DNA from: Tigriopus japonicus | Lineage: Eukaryota; Arthropoda; Copepoda; Harpacticoida; Harpacticidae | DNA: 64,000 nt | Assembly (NCBI GenBank): GCA_010645155.1 | Contig: JAAGOF010000257.1 | Coordinates: 306,552-370,551 of the forward strand | Direction: 5' to 3' | The notes under the pieces: generated by a model | Database searches by the model: none | What the model was told of the DNA's origin: nothing | The model's input: only the letters and a program-made list of their open reading frames with translations | Program-made: the position numbers and the translations under genes | Shown here: positions 25,701 through 35,325 of the stretch, one piece after another | Numbering within the stretch: position 1 is the first letter of the stretch | Layout of the letters: each line of letters starts with the position of its first letter

Positions 25701-27786
25701 GGGAATTCCGGGATCTCTTCGGGCAACTCCAACTCGCCATTATCAATATCCACGATGCAAACACAGCCCTTCTTTGACAATTCTAGATCATGAGTGCGCC
25801 TTAAGAGCCCCATGACATAGGGCACGGGTGCATCCAGGAAATTCTCCAAATTGGGCGGCAAAATGGGTACGTACACGTGTTGCCACGCAAACGGGTAAAG
25901 CAAAGCCGTGACCGACTCACACACGAGCATTAATTTGTCGCATTCCTTGGAATATACTAACACTTGATGCTCCAGGAGGATGCAAATGAAGAGAGAAATG
26001 GCGTTCTCAATGCCCAGGATGTCAAAGAAATCCAAGAGATTGTAGTCAAATAACGGAAGTTCCAACGGAACTCGCGGCATACTCAATGTCACCGCATCAC
26101 CCAAACACCAAAACCGCACGGATCGACCGTTATTCGGCACTGGGATGTCATTGATGAGGTTCGAAACGAGCCCTTCCAAGACCTGAATATCGAAATCGCT
26201 CTTCTGGATGTACTTTTGCATCGAGGTGAGGATCTGTTGAGCGATATTGACCAGTGGTTCGGCACACAGAACGGCGATGGCCTTGGTCACGTATAACGTG
26301 TTCTTGCGGTAATCATAGGTGGCCGAACTCAGATCTAAGGTCGATGTGGAAAGACGAGATTGTTGGTAATGTCGAGGTAATGAGCGTGACCTTTCAGAAG
26401 GTGCCCGAGCACTCCGAGGTCGCACTCGATCTGTGCGCTTTAAAGTGCCGCCTTCAGCTTCGGTTGAGTACATTTTCTGTAATAAAAAAGGTTGATGAAG
26501 GGTGTGTAATTGAATAAGGATGGCTTGAAAAAAGATTATGGTAGATCCTCTTACCTGGAGAGTATGGACGGCATGACAAATGTTACTATCCGTAACCTCC
26601 TCGTAGAAGCTCAGGGAAACACCGTAGAGTTTGTCCCCATCCTCTTTGGTGACCACGAAGGAATGCGATTTATTGGGACAATCCGCGATCTCGCGCTCAG
26701 TACAGAATCGAAGTCCTTCGGGCATCAGTAATCGACTCATGGCATCCGGATTAAAATTTGACCTAGAGAAAGACAACATAGTCTTTGCCACTTTACATTT
26801 AAGAGCTTGCATTCATTTTCTTGAGCTTCTTTTTTTGATTATTTCTAGGGTTGGACCGAATGGATCTTGAAGCACAAGCGAAAGTTTTGGCAGAATGAAG
26901 AAAACGAAAACGCCAGATAAAAGTAACAGTTTTTAGCAAAACATCAAATGAAACTTTTTTTCCTTATCTTTTTTTCTGAAACTTTTTTCAAAAGCTTCTC
27001 TTTGATGGGATATGGATTGGTAAAAAAACTGAATTCTAAAAATCCGTTTCGGCTATAGTACCGAGACCGAAACTGAAAACGAGGTATTTGAAATCGGCTT
27101 TTCATCAGATTTATTTCCACCGAACCAAATATTTCGTCCATAAAGCTATTTAGTAGTGATGGACCGAAAGGGCTCATAACCGAAACCGAAAGTTTCGGCC
27201 GAAAGAGGGCTTAACCGACACCGAAACCGAAAGCAGCTGACTACAAACTTGTGTAAATGCAAAATCCGCCTTAAAAATTAAATTGCTCATGTGTTCGATG
27301 TTGGTTAGGGCGAAGATTTTGAACAGTCGGGAAACTTGAATTTCAGTGTTTTTTGGAGAAAAAAATTTCGATTTTGTTGACAAACTCCGTCCTTTATGTA
27401 AATAAATTTTTTATGTCTGCTTTCGGTTTCGGTAGGCTTAACCGAAACCGAAATTTCGGCCGTAATTTCGGCCGAGAGCGCTTTCGGTCCATCACTACTA
27501 TTTAGTCAAAATCCTCTCTCAAGCTAAAGTTCTAGCCACTTCAATAAATCACTTCACTTCCAGCTCACCCGAGGTCTCTTTGCGGCATGATCCTCAACAA
27601 AGTGGGTTGATAGGCCCGTTCCATGGGATTAAAATCCGAAGAACTGGCCGTGGAAGAGCGAGACGAGCCCGAACCCGTGGAAGACGACCCGCAATCGCCT
27701 CCCGAACCATTCTCCACGGCTTCCAAACCCGCATTGACGTCCAAGCCGCAAATCAGGAAATTCCTCACCAACACCTTGGAAGTCAT
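13753..27786 (-). CDS. DENND5: DENN domain-containing protein 5 (Rab6-interacting protein 1 family)
   Basis: Eleven coding exons join in phase: 27786-27569, 26762-26555, 26476-25153, 24783-24526, 24291-24085, 19319-18760, 18354-17908, 17176-17043, 16701-16441, 15287-15137, 13905-13753. The product is 1306 aa; vertebrate DENND5A is about 1290. Order: NFLICGLD N-terminus; upstream DENN and DENN/dDENN core (residues about 73-583, with [20 protein letters not shown]); linker; first RUN domain (about 738-925, [13 protein letters not shown]); PLAT (about 925-1074, [12 protein letters not shown]); second RUN (1074-1306). In animals DENND5 acts as a GEF for Rab39 and binds Rab6 through its RUN-PLAT region in Golgi-endosome traffic. 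The start at 27786 was chosen because the homologous N-terminus begins here; the frame is open further upstream, probably as 5' UTR. Intron 5 holds a gypsy retrotransposon and the last intron a hAT element, yet all splice sites are intact. Intron 2 is only 78 nt and stop-free. Confidence 0.95.
13983..14604. mobile_element. hAT-type non-autonomous element in the last DENND5 intron
   Basis: The element begins CAGGGCCACCAAAT and ends ATCTGGTGGGCCTG, which are inverted terminal repeats. It is flanked by the exact 8-bp duplication ATAATTAT (13975-13982 and 14605-14612). Eight-bp duplications and CAGGG ends are hAT characters. The right terminal region is partly repeated inside (about 14270-14395 against 14480-14604, including GCGGGCCTGA against TGGGCCTGA). 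There is no transposase ORF. It sits in the intron between 15137 and 13905 of DENND5. Confidence 0.75.
16723..16880. mobile_element. Truncated copy of the TAGTGATGGACC hAT family in a DENND5 intron
   Basis: TAGTGATGGACCAAAAGGGC starts at 16723 and matches the left end of the complete element at 27154-27497. The similarity resumes at TGTCTGCTTTCGGTTGTGG (from about 16832), matching the right part of that element. The right terminal repeat is missing. The left end lies only about 20 nt from the splice acceptor of the exon at 16701-16441, so the element supplies sequence next to, and possibly within, the polypyrimidine tract. Confidence 0.6.
17264..17449 (-). mobile_element. tRNA-derived SINE-like element in a DENND5 intron
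   Basis: Read on the minus strand, GCCAGAGTGGCCACGCG near 17446 is an A-box-like head. GGTTCGAATCC (17372-17362) is a perfect pol III B box. A short tRNA-unrelated body and an A-run (poly-T on plus, 17264-17274) follow. The acceptor stem does not pair (GCCAGAG has no matching CTCTGGC), so it is not a functional tRNA. The long variable region resembles a Ser/Leu-type ancestor. No target duplication was found. Confidence 0.5.
19740..19821 (-). repeat. 3' LTR of the Ty3/gypsy element (82 bp)
   Basis: Identical over 82 bp to 23672-23753. On the element's strand it begins TGTGGCGATCAGC and ends ACACGCCATA, so the boundaries are TG...TA. It is flanked on the outside by GTCT, matching GTCT beyond the other LTR. 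Confidence 0.9.
19822..19838 (-). other. Polypurine tract of the Ty3/gypsy element
   Basis: On the minus strand GAGGGGGGGGTGTGGTG lies directly against the 3' LTR. A purine run touching the 3' LTR is the expected primer for plus-strand DNA synthesis. Confidence 0.75.
19875..22976 (-). CDS. pol: Ty3/gypsy Pol polyprotein (PR-RT-RNase H-integrase)
   Basis: The frame runs from the frameshift site (first shifted codon CTA at 22976) to the stop at 19875, about 1033 codons, with no ATG at its head. Domains in order: aspartic protease with [12 protein letters not shown]; reverse transcriptase with the YVDDILVA active site; RNase H with [12 protein letters not shown] and [10 protein letters not shown]; integrase with an HHCC zinc finger (HRLNHGG... 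CDQCQRSK) and a D,D-35-E core ([34 protein letters not shown]). Near the C-terminus [15 protein letters not shown] is a GPY/F module. The PR-RT-RH-IN order is diagnostic of Ty3/gypsy. No chromodomain or env is present. All catalytic residues I can check are in place. Confidence 0.95.
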   Translation of the reverse strand, partial: LRRGCRNSFTTANPSNSSLDIYSSTSGGVTSSSSLFFITDSISKFRFLVDSGASISLIPHRLVSSSLLGPADRSGNLVTASGTQIITFGNLKRKIDIGMGSTFEWNFVVANVSMPILGADFLRSFYLLVDIKNKRLLESSRLASSILSEVPCEYDDLSGIHYITSINTCAYLRMLGRFPSLLKPSFSTERINHNVRHYIQTTGPPVFSRPRRLAKMKFDLAKTEYDDLMSFGIIQPSSSPYASPLHMVPKSNGSWRACGDYRLLNDRTVPDRYPLPHIHDFASHLSGSSIFSKIDLVKAYHQIPMAEEDRHKTAITTPFGLFEYIRMPFGLRNSGQTFQRFIDEVTRGLKGVFAYVDDILVASSSPSEHLRHLEHLFRRLESYGLIVSKEKCVFGVSELSFLGHKISASGIEPLPDRVQDIINYPPPQDVQSLQKLLGLINYYHRFIPRCSMLVHPFRNLLKPKVPYKWLASHEVAFDRLKSALSKRTLLVFPRTDLPFSITTDASDSGLGAVLEQNSANGLEPLAFYSRVLSTAEKKYSVFDRELLAMKDAILHFRHFVEGTSFTVFTDHRPLVAAIHSKGLTWSDRQSRHFSIIAEYTTDIRHIDGKKNLVADALSRINSVSGTHINWEEFAACQSQDPFIQGLSGAITSIKSAYVERDNAAILCDVSTGCARPVVPRSWVLKVMGLFHRLNHGGIAPTTRAIQSEFVWHSMKKDIRDYVRACDQCQRSKVFRHTRHPLKDFDPPSGRFGHLHVDIVGPLPAAKGFRYLFTMVDRWTRWPEVVPMSNMTSEDCARALLHGWITRFGIPEVITTDRGRQFESGLWQELSRLLGFHSSRTTSYHPQANGLVERFHRSLKASLMAKLEKSHDWYDELPLVLLGLRASYKPDLGYSAAQATFGESLRIPGRFFCTSPDPPTGGSFVREVHRKLKEFPFVQPRRHGTRSPYSSSALSTSKFVFVRVDSVSPPLTPPYTGPFQVVERHVDYYVLNMNGKIDTVSLDRLKPAFRSQDILPGLCEPEVSHRGRLLFHSK
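22941..22982 (-). promoter_or_regulatory. Programmed -1 ribosomal frameshift signal between gag and pol
   Basis: On the minus strand the heptamer AAAAAAC (22982-22976) lies in the gag frame as A AAA AAC, directly before the gag stop TAA (22975-22973). After an 8-nt spacer a perfect 9-bp stem follows: GGCTGTCGT (22967-22959), a 9-nt loop, then ACGACAGCC (22949-22941). A -1 slip at the heptamer enters the pol frame exactly. Slippery site, spacing and stem match the canonical retroviral arrangement. Confidence 0.88.
22973..23641 (-). CDS. gag: Ty3/gypsy Gag protein
   Basis: A 222-residue ORF starts at ATG 23641, about 30 nt inside the 5' LTR, and ends at TAA 22973. The middle ([20 protein letters not shown]... 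[15 protein letters not shown]...) has the form of the capsid domain of gypsy elements. Near the C-terminus [14 protein letters not shown] and the following DPGKC form a Cys/His motif different from the usual CCHC knuckle. This variant C-x2-H...C motif is common in invertebrate gypsy Gags. A basic tail (RERRSKN) ends at the slippery site. Pol lies in the -1 frame. Confidence 0.88.
   Translation of the reverse strand: MATDDKNFETEEYSSVVSVKIPVFWSHEPQKWFALCESQFRLRNITTSLTKFDHVVSRLGSDIISRVPGSVLIPKDSDKDPYAKLKIDLFRIFNVKPSQRVSSFLDLAPDSLPIVELYAQAKSLLDEVDDIKDYLIKDKLIRAFPEHARASLSTLVDQPLDHFYEHVLNLSATSSRNELVSAVKDPFLCLFHRRFGKKAHRCLDPGKCTGPPIEPRERRSKN
23656..23669 (-). other. Primer-binding site of the Ty3/gypsy element
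   Basis: Two nucleotides after the 5' LTR the minus strand reads TGGTGACCCCTAG. TGG complements the CCA end of a tRNA, as expected for a primer-binding site. I could not name the tRNA from memory. Confidence 0.6.
23672..23753 (-). repeat. 5' LTR of the Ty3/gypsy element (82 bp)
   Basis: Identical to 19740-19821. It is followed on the outside by GTCT, completing the 4-bp target duplication. Confidence 0.9.
27154..27497. mobile_element. hAT-type element with TAGTGATGGACC ends
   Basis: The ends TAGTGATGGACCGAAAG and CTTTCGGTCCATCACTA are perfect inverted repeats. They are flanked by the exact 8-bp duplication CTATTTAG (27146-27153 and 27498-27505). The interior is dense in CCGAAACCGAAA and TTTCGGCCGAAA motifs in both orientations, like subterminal transposase-binding repeats. 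It is 344 bp with no transposase, and lies in the first DENND5 intron. Sequence at 26849-27110 also carries GGACCGAA and CCGAAACTGAAAACG motifs and may be an older copy. Confidence 0.8.
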
Positions 27787-27960
27787 CTTCGGCCAATCTT
27801 CAATCACAATCCAGCCATGGTCAAGGCCAAAACGGAGCTGGCTTCTCTCTGTCTTTCTGAAGACTCGAATTTCTTGCCGAGAGGCTTGTTCTGGTCGAGA
27901 AAGAGGCAGACGAGCGAGAAGGGCTGAGAAAGGCCGTTGGAGGAGGCCGTTCAGAGGACG

Positions 27961-28050
27961 ATAGAGCTCTCTCACAGAGAGACAGAAAGAAAGAGAGAGA
28001 GGCTGGTCGAAGGCAAGTACAAAAGGGGAAGGAGAGGTCGTCTTTCTCTC
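27961..28050 (-). promoter_or_regulatory. Purine-rich tract upstream of DENND5, possible promoter region
   Basis: A GA-rich run (read from plus: GACAGAAAGAAAGAGAGAGA and neighbours) lies about 180-260 nt upstream of the DENND5 start codon, next to GC-rich leader sequence. GAGA-type tracts are frequent near arthropod promoters. No TATA box is evident, and the start site cannot be placed. Confidence 0.25.
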
Positions 28051-31000
28051 TCTTGTGTTTTGACGTATGAACTGTTTTGTGTGCTTGTTCAGGGAGAGAT
28101 ATCGAAAAGAGTCAGATGGGAATGTGCGGAATCGGGTGAGATTTGAGAGACCATGAGTGATATGATTGGAAAATTGTGAAGAAATTGGGCATGGATAATG
28201 TAGTTAGGTGGGTTTGAAGTGAGTAAGAAATTGGAAATGGAGGGTATGATTTTGGAAAGAAGTCAGCTGATGAAATTCCTAACGGTATGAGGTTTGTGCC
28301 TGTGTGCGTGTTATGTTTGGCTGAGGAATTTGACGGACGTGCTAGACAGAACATTTTTGTGATTAAGTTATTTGGATTGGCTGAGCATAGATCAAAAATG
28401 ACTTATTTTCCATGTATTGAATTGATATGTTTTATTCATGTTTGAGGCTTCTTGTTTATAAGTTTTAATTAAAGTTAAGTTAGACTGCCTTATGGACTAT
28501 GCGGCACAAAAATCTCGAAGTATGTTTACAAGTTTATTGCATAATAACAAATCTTGTGGTTCAAAGTCCTCTCAATATTTAAGACGCCGTGCATCTTCAT
28601 GGAATATTTTGCTCCTTCACATAGTGTAAAGTCTCTCATTAATTTGATATCTTGCTTTTAGATTCATGAGTCATAGACAAAATCAAGAAGCACGGAAATC
28701 ATGGAGTGGGTCGCTATCAATGAGAATTATAATTTCCAGCAGAAACAAACCATTTGCGTTCTTCTGCAAAGGAGACCTGGCATGCATTGAGAAGAACACG
28801 TATTTCAAATTTCAGCCCAATCGAATGCTCGAGTGAAAAGTTATGCTTTCTCAACCTAATGTTCTGAAGAGAGCATAGAATGAATGAACTCGCCCTTTTG
28901 TGGTAAAACGATTACCACAAAAGGGCTAGTTCATTCATTCTCGGAAGGATTTGCACTGAACTTTGAGAGAACATAACTTTTGTATCCGACGTTCGATTGA
29001 GCTGAAAATGAATTACGTATTCTTATCAATATATGTAGGGTCTCATTGGCAGAAGAACGTAATTGAATTGTTCTTACTGGAAATCATTATTCTCATTGCT
29101 AGCCTCCCACTCCACGATTCCAGTGCTTCTTGACAAAATCAATCTTCTGGAAGAATCTTGTACAAAAACATTTGAACATTATCTTGATATTGAAGCCATT
29201 GAATTTGGACAGATTTAAGCAGGGTTGGATCCCCATTCTCCATGAACCATAAAATGACTGGTCCGAAAAAGTAAAATGACCATAAAAAAGATTGACGCTT
29301 TGCACTTAAAGAATCATAACCTACCCCTAAAAACTTATCAAATTAACCAATTTTTGAAAACCTACTTAAATTTTAGAACACATGTAGGCACCTGTTGAAT
29401 CGACGTTACATGAATGAAAATATGTTACTTCCGTTTAACTGGTCCATTTCCTTCATTTGAATTTTTTGAACTTGCGCTTTTTCCATTTCTAGAACTTCAA
29501 ACCAAATTACAACTAAAGTTTTGCAACTTTTTGTTTTGAATTCAAACCTGAAACCAAAATATGGTTTAAGTGTTTTAAGAAGAATGGTGTAGAAAACAAG
29601 CACATCGAGGAATCCAAAGGTGTGCTTAGCCTAATTGTTTAGCGTGTTAGCCATAAAATCCCAAGCCTTCAAAAAAGTGTTGCATGTCAGTGTTTAAAAA
29701 CCTTTGGTATACTCTTGAAACTTTTTGAGCTGTAATTTCTTTAGAAAACTGAAAAAACCTTGAACGTTAAAACTTAACATCAAAAACCTACATGAAGCAG
29801 GATAATTTGCCTTTCAATACTTAAAACTAAATTATTCTGCTTGAAATGTTTAAAATCGCACCTGTGATCATCCTGAAAATTGATGCCTATATAAAAAAGT
29901 ACTTTGTACTTTGTAAAACCATTCCTTTTTTCCTAAAGAAATTCAGGAGCAACGCGTTCCTCATTTTGAAGGAATAAACTGGAGGTGGCCTTGTTCACTT
30001 ACAACGACTGAAATTCCATGGCTATACTCAGATTCTGCAACAAATGGTGAACATATTTATATTGGTCTTATGGTATCAATGGTAACAATTTATCCTGCAG
30101 TACAAGAAAAATATATCCAATTCTACGCTTTTTTCTTGCAACATTTTTGACAGCTTCTAAAGTCAATGACCCGAGATATTAAACTGATAATCGACAAACA
30201 AATTTGATAAAGACTGTCTGAAAAAAAGACGATAAGCATAACTTATCCCCTAATTTGATTTGGTTTATCGCTATCAAGCTTTTCACACAGCAAGCGACTA
30301 ACCATGAAACTCATGCATGATTCATTATGATAAATACTAGGTCACCGTGGTGATCTGCACTCAGTTTCTGTATATATTTTATTTTACCAAGTTCACACAG
30401 ACGCGTGGATAGTAGATTGGGTAAACTTAAAGTCTTGCCATTAATCACAAATGTTCTTGTTAACTGGTCATCACATAAAAATATGCATCCTCATTCAAGA
30501 AGCGGGTGCTCGATCGGTTCAGTCAATCAGATTGTTTGCATTATGCATAGAAGATAGCTAGCTAAAAGTAGTGCAGTAATGAACCTGTCTACTACATACG
30601 AGTTTCTACAAACACGTGGTCAAAGAAGGTGTGGGGGTAGGTTGAACGTTGAAATAATAATTGGAAGGGACGCCTAAACATTAAAACTTTTGTACGGAGA
30701 AGAGGAGAAGACAGAACAGGAATTGCATGTCAGGAACGGGGATGTACTCATATTTGGGTCCTTTGTATTCATAATCAAGGCTGATGCTGGTAGTAGCTTA
30801 GTAAAGTAGAGGCAGATGAGATGGGTAGACTTTGCGTAGATGGGTCGGATTTTTGAGCTCTGTTCAATTTCTTTCATATCCATTGAAATCGACTTACACG
30901 CCAATAGTTACAGAAACGGTTACATTTGTCCACTATTAATCTTGCAAAAGAGGTCGTGAATGTGCGGGCTATTACGTACGGTAAAAGATAGAATGTAAAA

Positions 31001-31164
31001 CAAGTTGCGAGAGAAAAAAGGGGTACGGTACGTCCGTGGTCAACAAAGCAACCGAACATTGAAAATAAGGGATGATAACGGGGACGAAATCATTCACAGC
31101 CTGGTAGATACACATCAGCATGAATGGCATGACACCACATTCAAGTTCAAACAGCATCCGTCGA
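28051..31164. other. Intergenic region between DENND5 and CREBRF
   Basis: About 3 kb. It holds the 447-bp hairpin element at 28685-29131. Apart from that I see no gene, and the short frames lack protein character. The 3' untranslated region of CREBRF must lie in its right part, but no AATAAA was found close to the stop codon. Confidence 0.4.
28685..29131. mobile_element. 447-bp foldback element with 9-bp target duplication
   Basis: The whole element is an imperfect palindrome. Arms of about 215 bp fold around a centre near 28905-28930, where CCCTTTTGTGGTA and TACCACAAAAGGG pair perfectly. It begins AAGAAGCAC and ends GTGCTTCTT. It is flanked by the exact 9-bp duplication GACAAAATC (28676-28684 and 29132-29140). 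Nine-bp duplications occur in Foldback and Mutator-type elements. It has no coding capacity. Confidence 0.8.
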
Positions 31165-34049
31165 TCACGAGTCCTTCATGTAGGGCTCAATCTTTCGGTT
31201 CACATACTCCGTGGTGTGGCCAGCTACTCGATTCTCTGAAAAAAATAGAAAGACAAAAACAATCAATTATCGGTGGGATCACATCATTGGGAATTCAATA
31301 AACCCAAGACTAATGAGTTCTAGGTTCGTCTGGAACAGGCTCGCCATCCGGTCCTTTCAATATTTCCCGATTATGCTCCAATCGAGCGTAGCGGAGGAAA
31401 TGCAGTTGGTGGGTAATTTGAGAAATCCATGTGAGAAAACTTACTTGTCGATTTCTTGATCAGCGCATCCATTTCGTTCGTCAAGTCGGTTTGAAGGTTA
31501 TTGGAGTTGTTGGCGGAATCAACCTTCAGTCTCAAGATTTCTCGGGCTCTCGTGATCATCATTGACAACTCATCTAGGATGTGGATTAAACAAGAATTTG
31601 TAATGTACTGCATCAACAACGAGAAAAAAGGGTCAACACTTACGATGCTCTTCCTCGAGGCCAAAACACTTCAGTTTGTTGGCCTCGTGTTGGGCCTTTT
31701 TCTTCAGGCGGCAAGCTCTTGAGGCCATCTTGTTTTTCTCTTTCCGACTTTTGCATCTCGAATTGAACGGCATCTCACTTGGAGGTGTCAGATCATTGAT
31801 CACTTTGCTCAGCTGGTCCAATTCTTTACCGATAGCAGCCAATTTCTTAGGGTTGGCCGTCAGGTCATTGCCATCGCCACGTCTGGCCTTACCACTGAAA
31901 AAAATGACGGGATCAATCAACTACTAACGCCTCATTTTCCGGCCTGTCATTTCTAAGAACTGTTCTGGTTTTTGCGCCATTATTTTGGGGTCCATTCAAA
32001 TTTCCCGCGCTTTTTGTGAATCAGTTCGATCAGTTGACCACTTCGTTAAAGAAATCAGGTCCGCCAAACCAAACCAAAAATAGTATCAAGTAAAGTGCAA
32101 GCCCGAAAACAAGTCCAAAATCGGAAAGAATCAAAAAGGTATGCATACCTGTGTTTGATTCCTTGCATTTGCACATTCCCACTAAACACGGGATCAACGA
32201 TTTCATTCAGGTGGTGGGGATCTTCGATTTTCGTCTCGACAACGATTTTTTGCCCTTTGGGACCCTTGGCTTGAACATTGTATTGCCAAAAGTGTCGTTC
32301 TTTCTTCTTGCTTCCGGCGCTCGAACCCTGTCCCCCTTCCTCATCATCACTTTCCTCCTCGTCGGAGGAGTCACCCTCCTGATTTTCGTCCATTTGGGAT
32401 CCTTCATCGTCGCTCTCAATATCAGGTAAATCACTGGGGCTGATCCCGCTGAGCACTTCACTAACCTCGTCAGCGATGGAAGATTCATTGCCCACGGAGC
32501 ACACCGAGCTGATGTGTTGGCGTGGCTCTCGACGGGCCCACATGACCTTTTCGAGGTAGGACTGCTGGTTAGGTGCGGATTTGGAGAGTTGCTGAGTGAG
32601 GAGAGGGTTCGAAGCCGAGAGATTAGTACGGATTCGCTCCAAGGTGGCTTTTTGTTGCCGGCTCTCCGGTGAGCGCACGGGTGAAGGTCGCGTTCCAACT
32701 GGGTGGTCTCGCCGAAGCAAGAGCTTGTGTAACTGAGAATGATGTGTTCGTTCGGGTCCAGCATGGGACGGGGAATGGCTCGGGAGATGTGGACTTACGG
32801 ATGGGCTCACTCTTGTAGAGGAGGACGTGGCTTGAGAGGTATTTGTTCCACACGAGCTGGTGAAGTCACTAAGGATATCACTGAGAGGGCTGTTCTGGAA
32901 TATGTTGGCGGGCACGGATGAGGACAAGAGGTCTTTGGATCCAAAAGAGGTCCCGCCAGATTGACTGCTGTAGGAAGAGGTTGCAAACGGAAATTGATCA
33001 TCATTGCCCTGAATGAAACTCGAGCCTTGGGAAGACGTGGTTTGAGAGGAAGCTACCCCAATACTTGACGAGATGGGCTTGCTTCCCACATCTCTTGTAG
33101 TGCTCGTTGATGGGCGCAAGATGTTCTTACTCTGACTCGTACTTGTGTAAGGTGGGGCACCAAAGGAGACGTCCCTTGACGAGTCGTTTATGAAGTACTG
33201 ATTGAAGTCCACATCAAGATCGTTCAGTTCTAGCTTGAGCAAGCTATTTTCGCTCATGTCACCGCTATTTAACATGGTAAGAGTGGGTTGCGAGTGTTCG
33301 TCGCCTTGGTCAAAATCGCACTCCATCTTCACCAATGAGGAGTTCCTTGGAATGGTCACGTTTGGCACAGGCCCTGAAAACCCAAAAGTGGGAGTCGAGG
33401 TCGGGGCATACAAAGAGGGTGATGTGGAGGTCAAAGCTGGGCTAACATTGGACCCCACCGAGGATCCAAAGGTATTCCCACTTGTTGGGGAGCTAACTGA
33501 CGTGGCGAGAACATCGTCTAACTCACTAAATAGGCCCTGTTCCAACATTGGGTTATGTAGGGGGCTTCTCTTGGGAGGGATGGGCAAAGCTGAGGAGTTG
33601 AAGTAATTAGATTCCTCCTTAACAGGCTGAAGAGAAGTAAGGTCAGGGTCACGTTTCAGTAGCTCGTTCAAATCGAACATGAGAGAGTTGGTATCAAAGT
33701 CAAGAGAATTTTCATTCTCTATTTTGATGCCTTGTGAGCTCATGGCTTGGTTGCGGAAAGGTCGTCGATTTGGCACTGACAAACTACCACTTCCTGGAGC
33801 GGAGGAAGGACAGTTCCGATGGAAATCCGGTCTCTGCTCCTGAAGCCGCAGGTACTGCTGATATTGAAGTTGTTGGTACTGCAACTGCTGTTGTCGCTGC
33901 AGTTGTTGTTGGTTGTGATACTGTATGTAGTTGTACAATTGAGGATTGGTTTGTTGTTGTTGTTGGTAGGCGTGAAAGTGCCTCGAACCATCGTTAGGCT
34001 GCTGAAAATCAAAGTGAGAATGATTAGCCAATACTTCTTCACGCTTCAT
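31165..34049 (-). CDS. CREBRF: CREBRF/REPTOR family bZIP transcription factor
   Basis: Four coding exons, 34049-32149, 31894-31644, 31573-31445 and 31235-31165, join in phase (2, 1, 1) to give 783 aa. The N-terminal half is disordered: a poly-Gln stretch (about residues 28-69), Ser/Thr-rich blocks and an acidic run ([15 protein letters not shown]). Then come [34 protein letters not shown], and a basic region [20 protein letters not shown] leading into a short zipper-like helix. The C-terminus carries [14 protein letters not shown]. This order is that of human CREBRF and fly REPTOR, nuclear factors linked to CREB3/Luman turnover and to TORC1-dependent metabolic and stress transcription. The first exon is long and could be preceded by non-coding exons. 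The poly-Gln region is CAA/CAG-rich and may vary in length. I am sure of the family and less sure of one-to-one orthology. Confidence 0.93.
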
Positions 34050-35318
34050 ACACTTCGGCTATTGAAGAGTTATCCAACCATTAAGGATTCCATCAAATGT
34101 TGTAGTCCTGAGCAATTGAGAAAAAGTCTTGATTCTGAAGAAAGCCTATCTATCGTCATGATGCTCAGGTCTGGTGATCAGAGGGGAGTTATTATTTTAA
34201 TTCAATATAAAAATGTCCAATTGTCTCATGCGGTTTGGGAACAAGAATGCTCCGCCGTCTGGTTTTTTGTCTGACAGCAAGGTTGCCCGACAAGTCCGTG
34301 TAGTAAGCGCAAAATGTTGAAGATGGCTTTCTGGCGCCTCCATCGTTAAACGCTACTTCTATTCAACGTTCATTCACCCTCGTTTCCATTTGAGCATCGC
34401 GATCAACTAATGTGTTTTTTCTACTTTCGGGTTGTTGAACGACAACTGCAAGTTTAAGAGAAGTTCTCCAATTTGGAAGTGTGGAGGTCACATCAATGTT
34501 TGTCCGATGGAAGTCCGACATTTAGAGCTTGTTTCTGTCATTTGACACAATTCTAGTTAGTTCTAGGTCCAAATCAGGTTTTTCAATGAAAAAAAACCTC
34601 CCTCGCGGGTTTCTGTGACTTGCACACATTTTCGAGGATCTTTTGGATGCATGGGATAAGATACACGGTCATATCTTGTTTACTTTGCATTGTACACAAG
34701 AAAATATGGCCAATTGTAGTGGATTATGTGCTCTTGAGCCGAACTGCACAAAAAACATCCAACTCTATTGACCTCATTACCACAGGATATCTCCTAACGA
34801 GACAAAACATATTCTTCCCGATAAAGGCTCAGTCGGTTTTTTTTGGAAAAGGGTTCTCATTGAAACTAAATGATGTAGGAGTTTCTCACCATTTTGGGAT
34901 TTTGAACCTTTCAGAGATTTGCTATGGAACAAAGTAATATGCTTCCAGCCTTCAATTTCTCACTGAGGACTCAGGGTCAAAGCTGATCCATTCTGGGAAC
35001 ACTCTTTGTTGGTCAGAAAAACTTCTGGACTGTTTTCAGTCCAGCACTTCACAAACACACTTGTATTATGCGTAATACGCTTAACACCTTACTGAACGAG
35101 AGAAAACGAGAGAAGACTTTGAGCTGCCATGAAAGAAGAGTAAGAAGAATGCTAAGCGGGTTAGATCATCGGAGTTCTCTATTTCCAATGAGGCGCTTCA
35201 GCGACTCAACAAGCGAGTCTCTCCCCGCCTTCTACTCTGTTCGAACATACTTTATCAACTCTATACTTCAAACCGAGTGAAGCGTGTTCGCCGTGTTCGT
35301 GGGGGGCTGTTGCATCTC

Positions 35319-35325
35319 TTTTATA
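35319..35325 (-). promoter_or_regulatory. TATA box candidate, possible CREBRF promoter
   Basis: The minus strand reads GTTATAAAAGAG within a GC-richer block, about 1.27 kb upstream of the CREBRF start codon and pointing toward it. If used, a 5' UTR exon and intron would be needed. Position and orientation fit, but no initiator is decisive. Confidence 0.35.

Noticed and set aside
27787..27975. Longer DENND5 N-terminus from an upstream start in the same frame
   Set aside because: The extra 63 residues are Arg-rich and unlike any DENND5 N-terminus, while homology begins right at the ATG at 27786. Treated as 5' UTR.
32151..33997. Several plus-strand and alternative-frame ORFs over CREBRF
   Set aside because: They are antisense or frame-shifted shadows of the exon at 32149-34049; the repetitive Val/Leu/Cys-rich ones mirror the poly-Gln codons.
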